From Sphingobium wenxiniae (lineage in GTDB: Bacteria > Pseudomonadota > Alphaproteobacteria > Sphingomonadales > Sphingomonadaceae): a DNA stretch of 64,000 nt. Below, piece after piece: positions 7,783 to 16,655 of the stretch. A program made the translations under genes and the position numbers. The notes below the pieces were generated by a model. It was not told where the DNA came from, made no database searches, and saw only the letters and a list, made by a program, of their open reading frames with translations. Positions within the stretch are counted from its first letter, which is position 1. Each line of letters begins with the position of its first letter. The DNA lies in assembly GCF_007830065.1 (NCBI RefSeq), contig NZ_VLKK01000008.1:1-64000 (forward strand), in the 5' to 3' direction.

Positions 7783-8940
7783 TTATTCGGCGGCGGCCAA
7801 CAGCGTGCGCGCCTGACGGCCCAGCAGGGGCAGCACTTCCTCGCCGATGCGCCAGGCTTCCTCCAGATGCGGCGTTCCGGCGAGGATGAAGGCGTCGGCG
7901 CCGCGCGCGATCAGATCGGCGAGCCGCGCCGCGCATTGTTCGTAACTGCCCACGATCCCGAGGGCAGGACCGCCTCGCAACAGGTTGAACCCGCCCCATA
8001 GATTGGGCGCGACGATCAGTTCGTCATAGCGGCGCGCGTCGGTGGGGCGCAGCGCCGCCTGCCGCGATGCGCCGACCGAGTCCGTCGGCTGGCCGCGCCA
8101 GCGTTGGCGGGTTTCCTCGCTGACATTTTCAAAGCCGATGCGGATATCGCGCCATGCTTCCTCCTCGGTCGCGCGCGCGACAAGGTCCACGCGAACGGCG
8201 CATTTCTGTTCCCTGCCCAGAGCGGCCGTGCGTTCCTTCACGCGCGCGAACTTGTCGCCGAGCTGGTCGAAAGGCTCCAGCCACGACAGATAATAATCGG
8301 CATGGCGCGCCGACGTCCGCAAGGCGGCGTCGGAAGATCCGGAGAACCAGATTTCGGGAAATTCCTCGCGCCGGAGCAGGGGCGGCAGGCCGCCGCCGCG
8401 CAATTGGTAGAAGCGGCCGTCATAGGAGACGTTCGGGGAATCCCAGACGCCCCGGAAGATGTCCAGAAACTCGCTCGTCCTGCCATAGCGGTCGTCATGG
8501 GCGAAACTGTCGCCCCACCAGAGCTGGGCTGGGCCTCCGCCGCCGGTGATGATGTTGAACAGCAGGCGTCCGCCCGTCGCGCGTTGCAGGCTTGCGGCCA
8601 TGCGGGCGGTGTGGACGGGGTTGCCGAAACCGGGCTGGAACGCGATCATGAAACGGAAACTGCGAGTTTCGCGCGCCAATAGTGGTGCGATGACCCATGG
8701 GTCGTCGGTATTCGGGAAGGAGGGGATGAGGCCGCCCAGAAAGCCGACGCTCTCCGCCGCCTTCGCGATTTCGGTGAGGTGGTCGATATAGGTGAAGCCG
8801 TCCGGCTCCCCGTCCCGGCCAAGACCGGGCGCGATATTGCCGGGCTTGAGTGGCGACCAGTCGCCGCGCTCATAGCCGCTGGTGTGCAGGCTGTTATGGC
8901 ATCCATGCGTCGGCAGGCGCCAATAGAAGTCGATGGACAT
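7783..8940 (-). CDS. ssuD: FMNH2-dependent alkanesulfonate monooxygenase, SsuD-like
   Basis: 385 residues, the usual SsuD length. This LLM (bacterial luciferase-like) TIM-barrel enzyme cleaves the C-S bond of sulfonates with O2 and reduced FMN, releasing sulfite and an aldehyde. Supporting features are the N-terminal FYWRLPTHGCH strand, the NIITGGGGPAQLWWGD segment, the GSSDAAL block, and the C-terminal LAGTPHLEEAWRIGEEVLP helix that matches SsuD. It is the last gene of the leftward importer operon, with a short gap from the preceding LLM gene and a strong terminator after it. The closeness to SsuD makes an alkanesulfonate-like substrate plausible; true specificity is unknown. Confidence 0.87.
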   Translation of the reverse strand: MSIDFYWRLPTHGCHNSLHTSGYERGDWSPLKPGNIAPGLGRDGEPDGFTYIDHLTEIAKAAESVGFLGGLIPSFPNTDDPWVIAPLLARETRSFRFMIAFQPGFGNPVHTARMAASLQRATGGRLLFNIITGGGGPAQLWWGDSFAHDDRYGRTSEFLDIFRGVWDSPNVSYDGRFYQLRGGGLPPLLRREEFPEIWFSGSSDAALRTSARHADYYLSWLEPFDQLGDKFARVKERTAALGREQKCAVRVDLVARATEEEAWRDIRIGFENVSEETRQRWRGQPTDSVGASRQAALRPTDARRYDELIVAPNLWGGFNLLRGGPALGIVGSYEQCAARLADLIARGADAFILAGTPHLEEAWRIGEEVLPLLGRQARTLLAAAE

Positions 8941-8951
8941 GGCTTTCTCCT

Positions 8952-9914
8952 TCAGGCCGCCTTGCGCGCCGCGCCGGTGCGGGCGCGCAGGCGAGGCAAA
9001 AGATGCTGGCCGACGCGATAGGCTTCCTCCAGCGTGGGCACCGCTTCCAGCAGCAGTTCGGTGACGCCCGCCGCGGCATAAGCGGCCAGTTGATCGGCCG
9101 CCTCGTCATAGGAGGCGACCAGCGTGCCGGACGCGAGTGGAAGATGCTGGACATCGTTTTCGGCACCGTCGCGATCTTCCCGCACCAGTAGCGGCTGGAT
9201 CAGACCAGCGGCGACCTGACGTCCTTCTACCGCAGTCAGTGTGTTCAGCGTGGCGATGCGCTCAGCCAGCACGTCGACAGGGCCAGGAGCAAAGAGGTGA
9301 ACATCGGCATGGCGTGCGGACAGGGCCAATGCCCCGTCATCCTCGCCCTGCAGGAAGAGCTTGGGGAATCGATGCTGGTTGAGGGGCGCTTCGAAACCGC
9401 CGTCCAGAACCTCGAAATGCCTGCCCTGAAAGGTGAAGGGCCGATCCCGATGCACGCCGCGCGCGACGGTCAAGAATTCGTCCAGCCGTTGCCGCAGGTC
9501 CTCGTCCGGCACGAAGTCCGCCTCTGCCTCCCGGCTCGCGGCGTTTTCTTCGGCTGCGATCGCCCAGCCCAGACGGCCATGGGTGGCGCGCTGGAAGGTG
9601 GCCGCCTGCTTGGCGGCATAGACCGCCGATCCCACGGAGGCCGGAAATTCGGGCACCACCAGCAGGCGCGGTGTTTCGCGCGCGACGATGGCCGCGATGA
9701 TCCGGCTTTCGTCCGCCTCGCTGCGATGCCGCACGAACAGGCCATCGAAGGCGGTCTGCGCCACGGCTCGCGCGACCTGCACATAATAGTCGAAGCGATT
9801 GCGGCTTGTCGCGCGCCGGTCGCGGATGAAGGCGGGCAGCGCGTGCTCCGTGCCCGGTTCGGACCGTAGGGGTTCGGCGGCGGGGTCGAGCCGCCAGTGG
9901 ATGTTGAGGGTCAT
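8952..9914 (-). CDS. Second LLM-class flavin-dependent oxidoreductase, SsuD-related and shortened
   Basis: 320 residues. It shares the N-terminal IHWRLDP strand and the C-terminal TLEEAYRVGQHLLPRL helix with the SsuD-like neighbour, but is about 65 residues shorter and lacks its glycine-rich NIITGGGGP segment (here GWAIAAEENA). That segment contributes to phosphate and substrate binding in SsuD, so the protein may act on a different sulfonate, or be a subunit partner. It overlaps the nitroreductase-family gene upstream by 4 bases and precedes the SsuD-like gene by 11 bases, so the three are translationally linked. Cytosolic. Confidence 0.75.
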   Translation of the reverse strand: MTLNIHWRLDPAAEPLRSEPGTEHALPAFIRDRRATSRNRFDYYVQVARAVAQTAFDGLFVRHRSEADESRIIAAIVARETPRLLVVPEFPASVGSAVYAAKQAATFQRATHGRLGWAIAAEENAASREAEADFVPDEDLRQRLDEFLTVARGVHRDRPFTFQGRHFEVLDGGFEAPLNQHRFPKLFLQGEDDGALALSARHADVHLFAPGPVDVLAERIATLNTLTAVEGRQVAAGLIQPLLVREDRDGAENDVQHLPLASGTLVASYDEAADQLAAYAAAGVTELLLEAVPTLEEAYRVGQHLLPRLRARTGAARKAA

Positions 9915-10519
9915 GCGGCGTCCCTTTCCTCTGCAAAGGCGGGTGTGGCGAGCGTGCCGGCGAACACGGTTTCATGGATGGATCGGCGGCCGTTGGGCGC
10001 TTCGCTTGCGTGAAATTCCGGGTCCAGGCCTTCTATCTCACCTTTGCGGCCCAGCGCGATGATGGCTTCGATGGCAAAATCGTCGGGAATATTCAGCCGT
10101 TCGCGGGTTGCCGCGCGGTCGAAACCGCCAATGCCATGCGTATGCCAGCCCAGCAGCAACGCCTGATGGGCGAAGGCCGCCCACGCCGCACCTGCGTCGA
10201 AACTGTGGGAGACATTGTCCACCGTCTCCCCGCGCCGGTCGAGCTTGAGCGCGGACAGGATCAGGACCAGGGCCGACGCACGCGCCGCCCACAGGCGGTT
10301 GCGCGGCATCAGCAGGTCCAGATAGCGTTCCCAATGCGCATCGCCCGGACGCGCGATCAGGAAGCGCCAGGGCTGGGCATTCATGGCGGACGGCGCCCAG
10401 CGCGCCGCTTCGAAGGCGCTCCTGAGCACCGCATCGGGCACGGCCTCGCCGGTGAAGCTGCGCGGCGACCAGCGGTCGGTGAAGAGTGGATCGACGGGAT
10501 GATCGGCAATGCGGCTCAT
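9911..10519 (-). CDS. Nitroreductase-family flavoprotein, possible flavin reductase partner
   Basis: 202 residues with the nitroreductase fold signatures: RWSPRSF near the N terminus (FMN phosphate contacts), EAARWAPSAMNAQPWRF, then the helix W-A-A-F-A-H-Q-A-L-L-L-G-W and the A-I-I-A-L-G-R-K-G block. Such proteins use NAD(P)H to reduce flavin or quinone/nitro groups. No SsuE-type reductase is encoded nearby, yet two FMNH2-consuming monooxygenases follow directly, so supplying reduced FMN is an attractive job. This is inference from context; an NADPH-dependent reduction of a pathway intermediate is the alternative. Confidence 0.8.
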   Translation of the reverse strand: MSRIADHPVDPLFTDRWSPRSFTGEAVPDAVLRSAFEAARWAPSAMNAQPWRFLIARPGDAHWERYLDLLMPRNRLWAARASALVLILSALKLDRRGETVDNVSHSFDAGAAWAAFAHQALLLGWHTHGIGGFDRAATRERLNIPDDFAIEAIIALGRKGEIEGLDPEFHASEAPNGRRSIHETVFAGTLATPAFAEERDAA

Positions 10520-11373
10520 CAGCGCACCTCCCGGCTGGGAAGGTGGACCAGATTGTCCCTGGCTTCCTCGGCATCCGCGCCCGACGTCAGTTCCGCCAAT
10601 ATTTCGTCCTTCAACCGGTGCAGCAACGGCGAACGACGATCGCGCGGATGGGGCAGGTCTACTTCGACGATATGGCGGATGCGGCCCGGATTGGGCGACA
10701 TCACGATCACGCGGTCGCCCAGGTAGAGCGCTTCTTCCACGTCATGCGTCACCATGACCATGGTGGAGCGCTGCGTCATCCAGATGCGCTGCAATTCATT
10801 CTGCACATGAACGCGGGTCAGCGCGTCGAGCGCGCCCAGCGGTTCGTCCAGAAGCAGCAGCTTGGGCTCCGTTACCAGCGCGCGGGCGATCGCGGCCCGC
10901 TGCGCCATGCCGCCCGAAAGCTGGTGTGGATAGGCTTTCTCGAACCCGGTAAGGTTCACCAGCGCGATATGATCCGCGACGATCCGGGCGCGCCGCGCCT
11001 TGGGCGTGTCCGTGTTGAGCAAGGCCAGCTCGATATTCTGTTCCAGCGTCATCCACGGAAACAGGCGATGGTCCTGAAAGACGATGCCCCGGTCCAGGCT
11101 GGTGGTGGCGATGCGTTCGCCGTCCAGCCGCAATTCGCCGCTATAGTCGGTGTCGAGGCCGACGATCAGGCGCAGCAGCGTGGACTTGCCGCATCCGGAC
11201 GCCCCCACGATGCTGACGAACTCGCCGGGCCGCACGTCCAGATTGATATTGTCCAGAATCCGGCGGGCCTGCCCGCCGATCTGGAAGCTCTTGTCGAGAT
11301 CGCTGATGGTCAGCGCCCCGCGGCTCGCGGCGGTGGGCGGCCTGTCTTCGCGCGCATGGGGATAGGGACTCAT
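10519..11373 (-). CDS. ssuB: Sulfonate/taurine-type ABC importer ATPase, SsuB-like
   Basis: 284 residues. Walker [10 protein letters not shown] at 57-65, Q-loop in [11 protein letters not shown], signature LSGGMAQR, Walker [13 protein letters not shown], and switch His in VTHDVEEAL. This places it in the nitrate/sulfonate/taurine importer ATPase subfamily. The start is set at ATG 11373 because AAGGAGACAAGGC precedes it; the frame is open further upstream through the permease gene but there it is only a shadow. It energises the two permeases encoded just upstream. The stop codon region abuts the nitroreductase-family start. Confidence 0.9.
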   Translation of the reverse strand: MSPYPHAREDRPPTAASRGALTISDLDKSFQIGGQARRILDNINLDVRPGEFVSIVGASGCGKSTLLRLIVGLDTDYSGELRLDGERIATTSLDRGIVFQDHRLFPWMTLEQNIELALLNTDTPKARRARIVADHIALVNLTGFEKAYPHQLSGGMAQRAAIARALVTEPKLLLLDEPLGALDALTRVHVQNELQRIWMTQRSTMVMVTHDVEEALYLGDRVIVMSPNPGRIRHIVEVDLPHPRDRRSPLLHRLKDEILAELTSGADAEEARDNLVHLPSREVR

Positions 11374-11387
11374 GCCTTGTCTCCTTG

Positions 11388-12170
11388 TCATTGGACCGAA
11401 GGTTGCCAGCGCAGCAGGGACTGGCGCAGGCGGCGGAAAATCTGGTTGATGAGGAAACCCAGCGCGGCGGTGACGGCGATCACGACCAGCATGACGTCCA
11501 GGCGCTGCTGCACCTGCGCTTGGCTCATCGCGACGCCGAGGCCCGAGCCAGCGCCCGTCAGCAGTTCCGTGCCGATGGTCGCGATCCAGGAAAAGGCGAG
11601 CGCCTGCGTGATCCCCGTCAGCACCAGCGGCATCGCTGCGGGCAGGAGGATGAAGCGGATGCGCTGCGCCGTGTTGAAGCGCAGGATGGAGCCGACATCC
11701 AGATAGCGGCGCTCCACCTGGGCGACACCGGCGTGGCTGTTCAGCATCGACGGGAAGAAGGCCGACATGCTGATGACGATCAGCTCCGTGCCTTCGCCCA
11801 CGCCGAACCACAGGCCCATGAGCGGCAGCCAGCCGATCATCGGCACCTGCCGCAGTGCGTGGAGCAGGGGGCCGAGCGTCCGGTCGACCGGACGCCAGAT
11901 GCCCATGGCGACGCCCGCAGCGACGCCCAGCGGCGCCCCGATGGCAAGACCGGCAAAGGCGCGCTTCAGGGTCGACAGCGTGTCGCGCAGCAGGTCGCCG
12001 CTGTGCAGCAGTTCCGCCAGCGCCCTACCCACCGCGGCGGGCGGCGCGAAGGTCGCGATCTGGGCGCTCGTCCGCCAGTGCCACCAGAGGATGAGCAAGG
12101 CCGGGACGACAAGGCCGATGGCGGCCCTGACGGGGAAACGGGCGAGCCAGCCGTTCATGCCGTCCTCCAT
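11388..12170 (-). CDS. ssuC: ABC importer permease, SsuC-like (second of two)
   Basis: 260 residues with about six membrane helices and the EAA-type cytoplasmic loop seen as VERRYLDVGSILRFNTAQRI. This is the BPD_transp_1 domain of the nitrate/sulfonate/bicarbonate importer family. It overlaps the upstream permease gene by 16 bases. The presence of two different permease genes with one ATPase gene suggests a heterodimeric membrane channel. Confidence 0.87.
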   Translation of the reverse strand: MEDGMNGWLARFPVRAAIGLVVPALLILWWHWRTSAQIATFAPPAAVGRALAELLHSGDLLRDTLSTLKRAFAGLAIGAPLGVAAGVAMGIWRPVDRTLGPLLHALRQVPMIGWLPLMGLWFGVGEGTELIVISMSAFFPSMLNSHAGVAQVERRYLDVGSILRFNTAQRIRFILLPAAMPLVLTGITQALAFSWIATIGTELLTGAGSGLGVAMSQAQVQQRLDVMLVVIAVTAALGFLINQIFRRLRQSLLRWQPSVQ

Positions 12171-12961
12171 CGGCTTGCGCGGCTTTCTATCCAGCGCGCG
12201 CCGCGATCGAGGAGGAAGCCGATCAGGCCGCTCACGATCACGCCGGCCAGCACCACGTCGATCTGGAAAAGCTGGCGGCCCATTTCCATCATCTGGCCGA
12301 TGCCGCTGTCGGCCGCCAGAAGTTCGGCCGCCACCAGCACGACCCAGGCGCGGGTCAGGGATATGCGCAGGCCCGTCAATATGGCGGGCACCGTCGCGGG
12401 CAGCAGGATGCGCCGGATCAACTGGAACAGGCGGAGGCGATAGATTTTCGCGACCTCGAACCAGTTGCGGGGCACGCCGCGAATGCCGTCGAAGGTTGCG
12501 AGCGCCATGGGAAAGAAGGAAGCTATGGCCACGACCGCCACTTTGAAAGGCTCGTCAATGCCCAGGAACATGACCATCATCGGTACGAAAGCGATGACCG
12601 GGACTTGCCACAGGGTCAGGAATGTGGGCGAGAAGGCGGCCTCGGCCAGCTGCGAAAGCGCTATCGTCGCGCCGAACGCCATGCCCGCCAGCGCGCCGAT
12701 GACGAAGCCGATCAGCAGCCTTTGCAGGCTGTCGCCGACATGCCGCTGCAATTCGCCCGATGCGGTCATGTCCGCTAGGGCTTTCGCGACTCCGCTGGGC
12801 GGCACCAGCACCTGCGGGGGGAACAGGCCGGTGAGACAGGCAAGCTGCCAAAGCGCCAGCAACGCCAGCGGTGCCACGAAGGAACTGAGCGGCAGGCGCT
12901 CCAGACGGAAAGTGCGGCCCGTCTGGGCGAGGATCTGATAATCGAAGGCGCGGGTCGCCAT
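12155..12961 (-). CDS. ABC importer permease, SsuC-like (first of two)
   Basis: 268 residues with a short cytoplasmic N terminus, about six helices, and a BPD_transp_1 core in which the EAA-loop region reads VPRNWFEVAKIYRLRLFQLI. Same family as the next gene but clearly diverged from it. Its ATG overlaps the stop of the binding-protein gene by one base (TGATG), so the two are likely translated together. Inner membrane, importing the ligand delivered by the lipoprotein encoded upstream. Confidence 0.87.
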   Translation of the reverse strand: MATRAFDYQILAQTGRTFRLERLPLSSFVAPLALLALWQLACLTGLFPPQVLVPPSGVAKALADMTASGELQRHVGDSLQRLLIGFVIGALAGMAFGATIALSQLAEAAFSPTFLTLWQVPVIAFVPMMVMFLGIDEPFKVAVVAIASFFPMALATFDGIRGVPRNWFEVAKIYRLRLFQLIRRILLPATVPAILTGLRISLTRAWVVLVAAELLAADSGIGQMMEMGRQLFQIDVVLAGVIVSGLIGFLLDRGARWIESRASRWRTA

Positions 12962-14067
12962 CAGCGCTGCTCCTGCGCACTTTGCGACCAGAAACCCTCC
13001 AGCTTCAAATCCTTGAGCGCCTGTTTGACGAAACGGTCGTCCAGCAGGGCGTCTGCATCGACCTTGTTGCGGATCAGCCCGCGTTCCAGCGCATAGTCGG
13101 CGACGGAATGATAATGGGTGCGGAGCGCCGGGCTGAATATGGGGGAGAAACGCTCACGCCACGGAATGTCGGAATTGGCATAATCCTTTGCCACGATTTC
13201 TTCCGGCATCGCGCCGCGCGCGGTATCGCGGATGACTTGCGCCTTGTTGGCTTCGTCCGAAGACCATGCCGCCGCCCGGACGAAGGCTTCGACAACGATC
13301 TGCGTCAGGTCGGGATGGACGTCCACGAAGTCCTTGCGGCCGAAAAGTTCAGCGCGCATCCGCCAGTCGGCGGGCGCCTGCCGGGTGGACCAGATGACGC
13401 GCGCAATGCCCTTCTGTTCAAACAGCAGGCCATCGGACATCAGCACGGCAGCGTCGACGCTACCCGATTCCAGAGCGGCGGGCGTCGCGGCGGGATTGAT
13501 GTTGACGATTCTGAAATCGTCCAGCTTCAGGCCCTTGCTGTCGACCAGCTTGGAAAAGGGCAGTTCCCACGGCCTGCCGCGATGAAGCGCGATCCGCTTG
13601 CCCTTGAGGTCGGCGAGGCTGTTCGCCGGCAATCCCTTGCGGACCACCAGATAGACGTCCTGACCCTGCCCGACGGGCGCGACGATCTTCAGCGGGACGC
13701 CGCCAGCCACCGCGATGGCCGCGGGAAAGTCGCCATAAGCGGCGAAATCGATCCGTTTGCCGGAAAACCCTTCATTGATGAGCGGCCCGCCGACAGCGGT
13801 GGACACGGGCGAGAAAACCAGATCCACCCCCTTTTTGGCCAGTTGCTCCTTCAGCCATCCCTGTTCGATGACGACGCCGTTGAGGCCGTTGAAAACCTGC
13901 TTGCCCTGATAGGGAAAAGCGATGGAAGCGATCGTCACCGTCTTCACCGCGCCTGCGCCATCGGCATTCCCTGATCCGCTGCACCCCGCGATGAGCGTGC
14001 TGGCGAGCAGCGCCATGGCAAGGATCAACCTGTCTTTGAATCGCGGAAGGAGGGAACGCTTGTTCAG
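12961..14067 (-). CDS. ssuA: ABC importer substrate-binding lipoprotein, sulfonate/nitrate type
   Basis: About 368 residues if started at the CTG at 14067 (NKRSLLPRFKDR); the TTG at 14028 is the alternative. No ATG gives a charged signal-peptide head, and no strong ribosome site is present. The hydrophobic stretch ends in the lipobox LIAG-Cys, so the protein is lipid-anchored. The body is the NMT1/SsuA-like two-lobed fold: TVTIASIAFP, then DFAAYGDFPAAIAVAGGVPLK, SLADLKGKRIAL, and AALESGSVDAAVL. First gene of the leftward operon. The leader from the sigma-54 promoter contains a five-codon frame M-E-P-P-stop at 14090, which might affect translation but is probably chance. Confidence 0.85.
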   Translation of the reverse strand: MNKRSLLPRFKDRLILAMALLASTLIAGCSGSGNADGAGAVKTVTIASIAFPYQGKQVFNGLNGVVIEQGWLKEQLAKKGVDLVFSPVSTAVGGPLINEGFSGKRIDFAAYGDFPAAIAVAGGVPLKIVAPVGQGQDVYLVVRKGLPANSLADLKGKRIALHRGRPWELPFSKLVDSKGLKLDDFRIVNINPAATPAALESGSVDAAVLMSDGLLFEQKGIARVIWSTRQAPADWRMRAELFGRKDFVDVHPDLTQIVVEAFVRAAAWSSDEANKAQVIRDTARGAMPEEIVAKDYANSDIPWRERFSPIFSPALRTHYHSVADYALERGLIRNKVDADALLDDRFVKQALKDLKLEGFWSQSAQEQR

Positions 14068-14130
14068 ATATGCCGCTAGGGAGGCTCCATGCTGCCAGAT
14101 CGATTTTTGGAAAGGCTCGCTCGGCGAACA

Positions 14131-14146
14131 TGCATGGGATGTGCCA
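14131..14146 (-). promoter_or_regulatory. Sigma-54 promoter of the importer/monooxygenase operon
   Basis: Read on the minus strand: TGGCAC-ATCCC-ATGCA. The -24 element is perfect and the -12 element has one mismatch (ATGCA for TTGCA) while keeping the essential GC. Transcription would start near 14120 and run into the binding-protein gene. It faces away from the sigma-54 promoter at 14312, so one activator-bound site between them could serve both. Confidence 0.65.
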
Positions 14147-14311
14147 AACCCGGAGTTCGGCTGTCCTGCGCGGGTCGTCTGGGCGGCGGCGGCGGCTGTC
14201 TGCTGATTTTGACGCAGGCGGAGGAGCCATGGTGCGCCAAATGAAGCGGTAAACCCGCCATGCTCGCGCGCAATCGGGCCATTCGGTCGGCGGTATGAAA
14301 GTGCGAAATTT

Positions 14312-14327
14312 TGGCATGGGCCTTGCG
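14312..14327 (+). promoter_or_regulatory. Sigma-54 promoter of the first DszB-like gene
   Basis: TGGCAT-GGGCC-TTGCG. The surrounding 19 bases (TTGGCATGGGCCTTGCGAA) differ at only two positions from the promoter at 16763. The predicted start near 14338 puts the ATG at 14401 about 60 bases downstream and excludes the upstream in-frame start codons. Confidence 0.75.
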
Positions 14328-14400
14328 AATGGCCCTGGACATATGGTGGGTCTGGGCCGGCGCCGCCATGCCGGAGGCTGACCGATGTCTGGAGATGAGG

Positions 14401-15465
14401 ATGCCGAACAGAGATGAGCGACCGGGCGCCTCGGTCGTGCCGAACAACCTGTGGGTGACGCGCTGCCCGATCCCGGCGGCTTCCGGCATCGCCTGCGCGA
14501 AGGGGTGGATGGCGGAGGCCTTCGTCCGCGACGGCATTGCTATAAAGCGCGTCCTTGAGCAGGGGTTGAATCTGGTCGAAAGCGACCCGGAAAATCAAGC
14601 GCGCCATCTGTTTCGCGAAGGCGGCAACATCCAGGCGCTTGCGGCGCGAGCCTTGGGAGCCGCCACGCGCGTCATCGGCCTGACATGGATCGACGAGCGA
14701 CAGGCCATCATGGTGAGGCCGGACACGCCGCTGCTGCATCCTGCCGGCCTCAAGGGGTTGCGGTTCGCCCTTCCCGGCTATGCCCGTTCCCGCGGCGAAA
14801 GCATCGCGCGCGGCATGGCGCTGCACGGCATCAAAAGCGCGCTGGCGCTTGGCGGACTGACGCTGGACGATGTTCAACTGACGGAAATTCCCGCGCCACC
14901 CGTGGAGCGCGCCAGCGTGGAAGGGATGCGCCGTCTCTGGCTGGGGTTGGAGTGGCTGGCGGCAGGCCGGGTCGATGCCGTCTATGTGAAGGGCGCGGCG
15001 GGGGCCGAAGCCGCGCAGCGGCTGGGGCTGGACATCGGCATCGACCTCGACGCCTATCCCAGCCGTCTTGCGCGCGTGAACAATGGGACGCCCCGACCCA
15101 TCATCGTCCACCAGCATATGATCGACCATCATCCCGAACTGGTCGAAAGATTCCTGGAGCAAAGCCTGCGCGCGGCCGATTGGGCGGCCAATAACCCTGT
15201 GGAGCTGAAAAGCATCCTTGCCGGAGAAACGCTGGCGGGGGTGGAAGGCGTGGACGCCGCCTATCGCAACAATTTCCATCGGGCCTTGCATCCGGACCTT
15301 TCGGACGACCGGGTGGAGATGTTGAAGATCCAGGCCAATTTCCTCTGGCTTCATGGCTTTCTGGAGTCGCCCGTGGACGTGGACGGCTGGATTTGCGGCG
15401 GGCCGCTCAACGCCGTTCTGAAGCGGCGGGCGCAATGCGCTCCACCGGTCCGGCCGCCGCTCTGA
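14401..15465 (+). CDS. DszB-like protein 1 (desulfinase/NMT1-like fold, catalytic His position replaced)
   Basis: 354 residues from ATG 14401, with GGAG six bases upstream. There is no signal peptide, so it is cytosolic. The TRCPIP motif (Cys22), the REGGN block (Arg72, Gly74-75), RVIGLTWIDER and LKGLRFALPG line up with DszB, the 2'-hydroxybiphenyl-2-sulfinate desulfinase, where Cys27, His60, Arg70 and Gly73 are catalytic or supporting. In DszB the His is ten residues before the Arg; here that position is Asp62, with His69 nearby. Activity may therefore be altered or absent. It sits alone between its sigma-54 promoter and the activator gene, so a ligand-sensing role is also possible. Automatic tools may call it an ABC substrate-binding protein. 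Confidence 0.72.
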   Translation: MPNRDERPGASVVPNNLWVTRCPIPAASGIACAKGWMAEAFVRDGIAIKRVLEQGLNLVESDPENQARHLFREGGNIQALAARALGAATRVIGLTWIDERQAIMVRPDTPLLHPAGLKGLRFALPGYARSRGESIARGMALHGIKSALALGGLTLDDVQLTEIPAPPVERASVEGMRRLWLGLEWLAAGRVDAVYVKGAAGAEAAQRLGLDIGIDLDAYPSRLARVNNGTPRPIIVHQHMIDHHPELVERFLEQSLRAADWAANNPVELKSILAGETLAGVEGVDAAYRNNFHRALHPDLSDDRVEMLKIQANFLWLHGFLESPVDVDGWICGGPLNAVLKRRAQCAPPVRPPL

Positions 15466-15548
15466 AAGCTCAGCTAGGCGAACGGATTTAATTTCTACTA
15501 AACTGGAAGACAATTAGCTGTTATCCTCCTGGCCGAGATGGAGGAGCT

Positions 15549-16655
15549 ATGACGAGCATCTCGAAGACCCTTTCCAGCGATCGTTCGGACGTGGGGCTTG
15601 TGTCCGCCACCAACGGCGATGGCCGCCCTCTTCTCGCTTATGATTGCGAGACGCATCATGCCGTGGGGCCGCGCGCCCGCGCGCTGATCTTCAACGACCC
15701 GCGCTCGCGCGCCTTGCTCCCGCTGATCGAGAGGGTGGCCCCAAGCGATGCCAACATCCTCATCATGGGCGAAACCGGCACGGGCAAGGAACTGGTCGCC
15801 CGCTATGTCCATAGCCTCAGCGACCGGGCGGATACGCCGTTCGTCGCCGTCAATTGCGGGGCCTTTTCCGAATCCCTGATCGAAGGCGAACTATTCGGCT
15901 ATGAGAAGGGCGCTTTCACCGGCGCCCATGTCGCGCGGCCGGGCTGGTTCGAGGCTGCCAATGGCGGAACGCTGTTCCTGGACGAGCTAGGCGACCTGTC
16001 CTTGCCGTTGCAGGTCAAGCTGCTGCGTGTGTTGCAGGAGCGGGAGGTGATCCGTCTGGGATCGCGCAAAGCCGTGCCGCTCAATGTGCGGGTCATTGCG
16101 GCCACCAATGTCGAATTGCAGAAGGCGGTGAACGAAGGGCGCTTCCGATCCGATCTCTTCTACCGGCTACAGGTCGTTTCCATCCCCCTGTTGCCGCTGA
16201 GGGAACGGCGCGCGGACATCCTGCCCCTTGCGCGGCATTTTCTGGAAATCTACGGTACGCGGCTGCGGGCCAATCGGCTGGAACTGAGCGCGGCGGCCGA
16301 AGAGGTCCTGTTCCAGCATGACTGGCCCGGCAATATCCGCGAACTGGAAAATGCTATCCATCGGGCCACCCTGATCTGCGAAGACGGGCGCATCCAGCCC
16401 ACCGACCTTGCTTTGGGCAACCTGCTGGAAATGGGGGATGCCGTTTCCGGTTTCGCGTCGCTGGAAGAGGCCGCCCGCCCCTTTGTCGGGCGGTTGCTGA
16501 AAGGGGAGCATGCGGATCTGCTCGATCGGCTGGTCGCCTTTACCGTCCGGGAAGCTTTTCGCCAATGCAATGAAAACCAGATCAAGACGGCTGAAGCGCT
16601 GGGCGTCACGCGCAATGTGGTGCGGACGCACCTCAAGAATCTGGGACTGATCTGA
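15549..16655 (+). CDS. Sigma-54-dependent transcriptional activator, SfnR-like
   Basis: 368 residues, the length of SfnR-type regulators. About 45 residues precede the AAA+ domain and no receiver, PAS, GAF or ACT domain is present. Walker A GETGTGKE at 74-81, the sigma-54 contact loop GAFTGA at 121-126, Walker B TLFLDELGD at 141-149, Sigma54_activ R-finger region YRLQVVSIPLLPLRERRADI, and a C-terminal Fis-type helix-turn-helix (KTAEALGVTRNVVRTHLKNL). SfnR activates sulfone and other organosulfur genes under sulfate starvation in Pseudomonas and is thought to be controlled by its own level. A GGAGGAGCT ribosome site supports the start. It lies in the middle of four sigma-54 promoters and is their obvious candidate activator. 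Confidence 0.9.
   Translation: MTSISKTLSSDRSDVGLVSATNGDGRPLLAYDCETHHAVGPRARALIFNDPRSRALLPLIERVAPSDANILIMGETGTGKELVARYVHSLSDRADTPFVAVNCGAFSESLIEGELFGYEKGAFTGAHVARPGWFEAANGGTLFLDELGDLSLPLQVKLLRVLQEREVIRLGSRKAVPLNVRVIAATNVELQKAVNEGRFRSDLFYRLQVVSIPLLPLRERRADILPLARHFLEIYGTRLRANRLELSAAAEEVLFQHDWPGNIRELENAIHRATLICEDGRIQPTDLALGNLLEMGDAVSGFASLEEAARPFVGRLLKGEHADLLDRLVAFTVREAFRQCNENQIKTAEALGVTRNVVRTHLKNLGLI

Noticed and set aside
11374..11811. N-terminal extension of the SsuB-like ATPase through the permease gene
   Set aside because: AAGGAGACAAGGC before ATG 11373 and the normal ATPase length support the short form.
14068..15513. Upstream extension of the binding-protein frame, giving a protein of 850 residues
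   Set aside because: It would cross the divergent sigma-54 promoters and run antisense to DszB-like gene 1. The lipoprotein signal marks the real N terminus near 14060.
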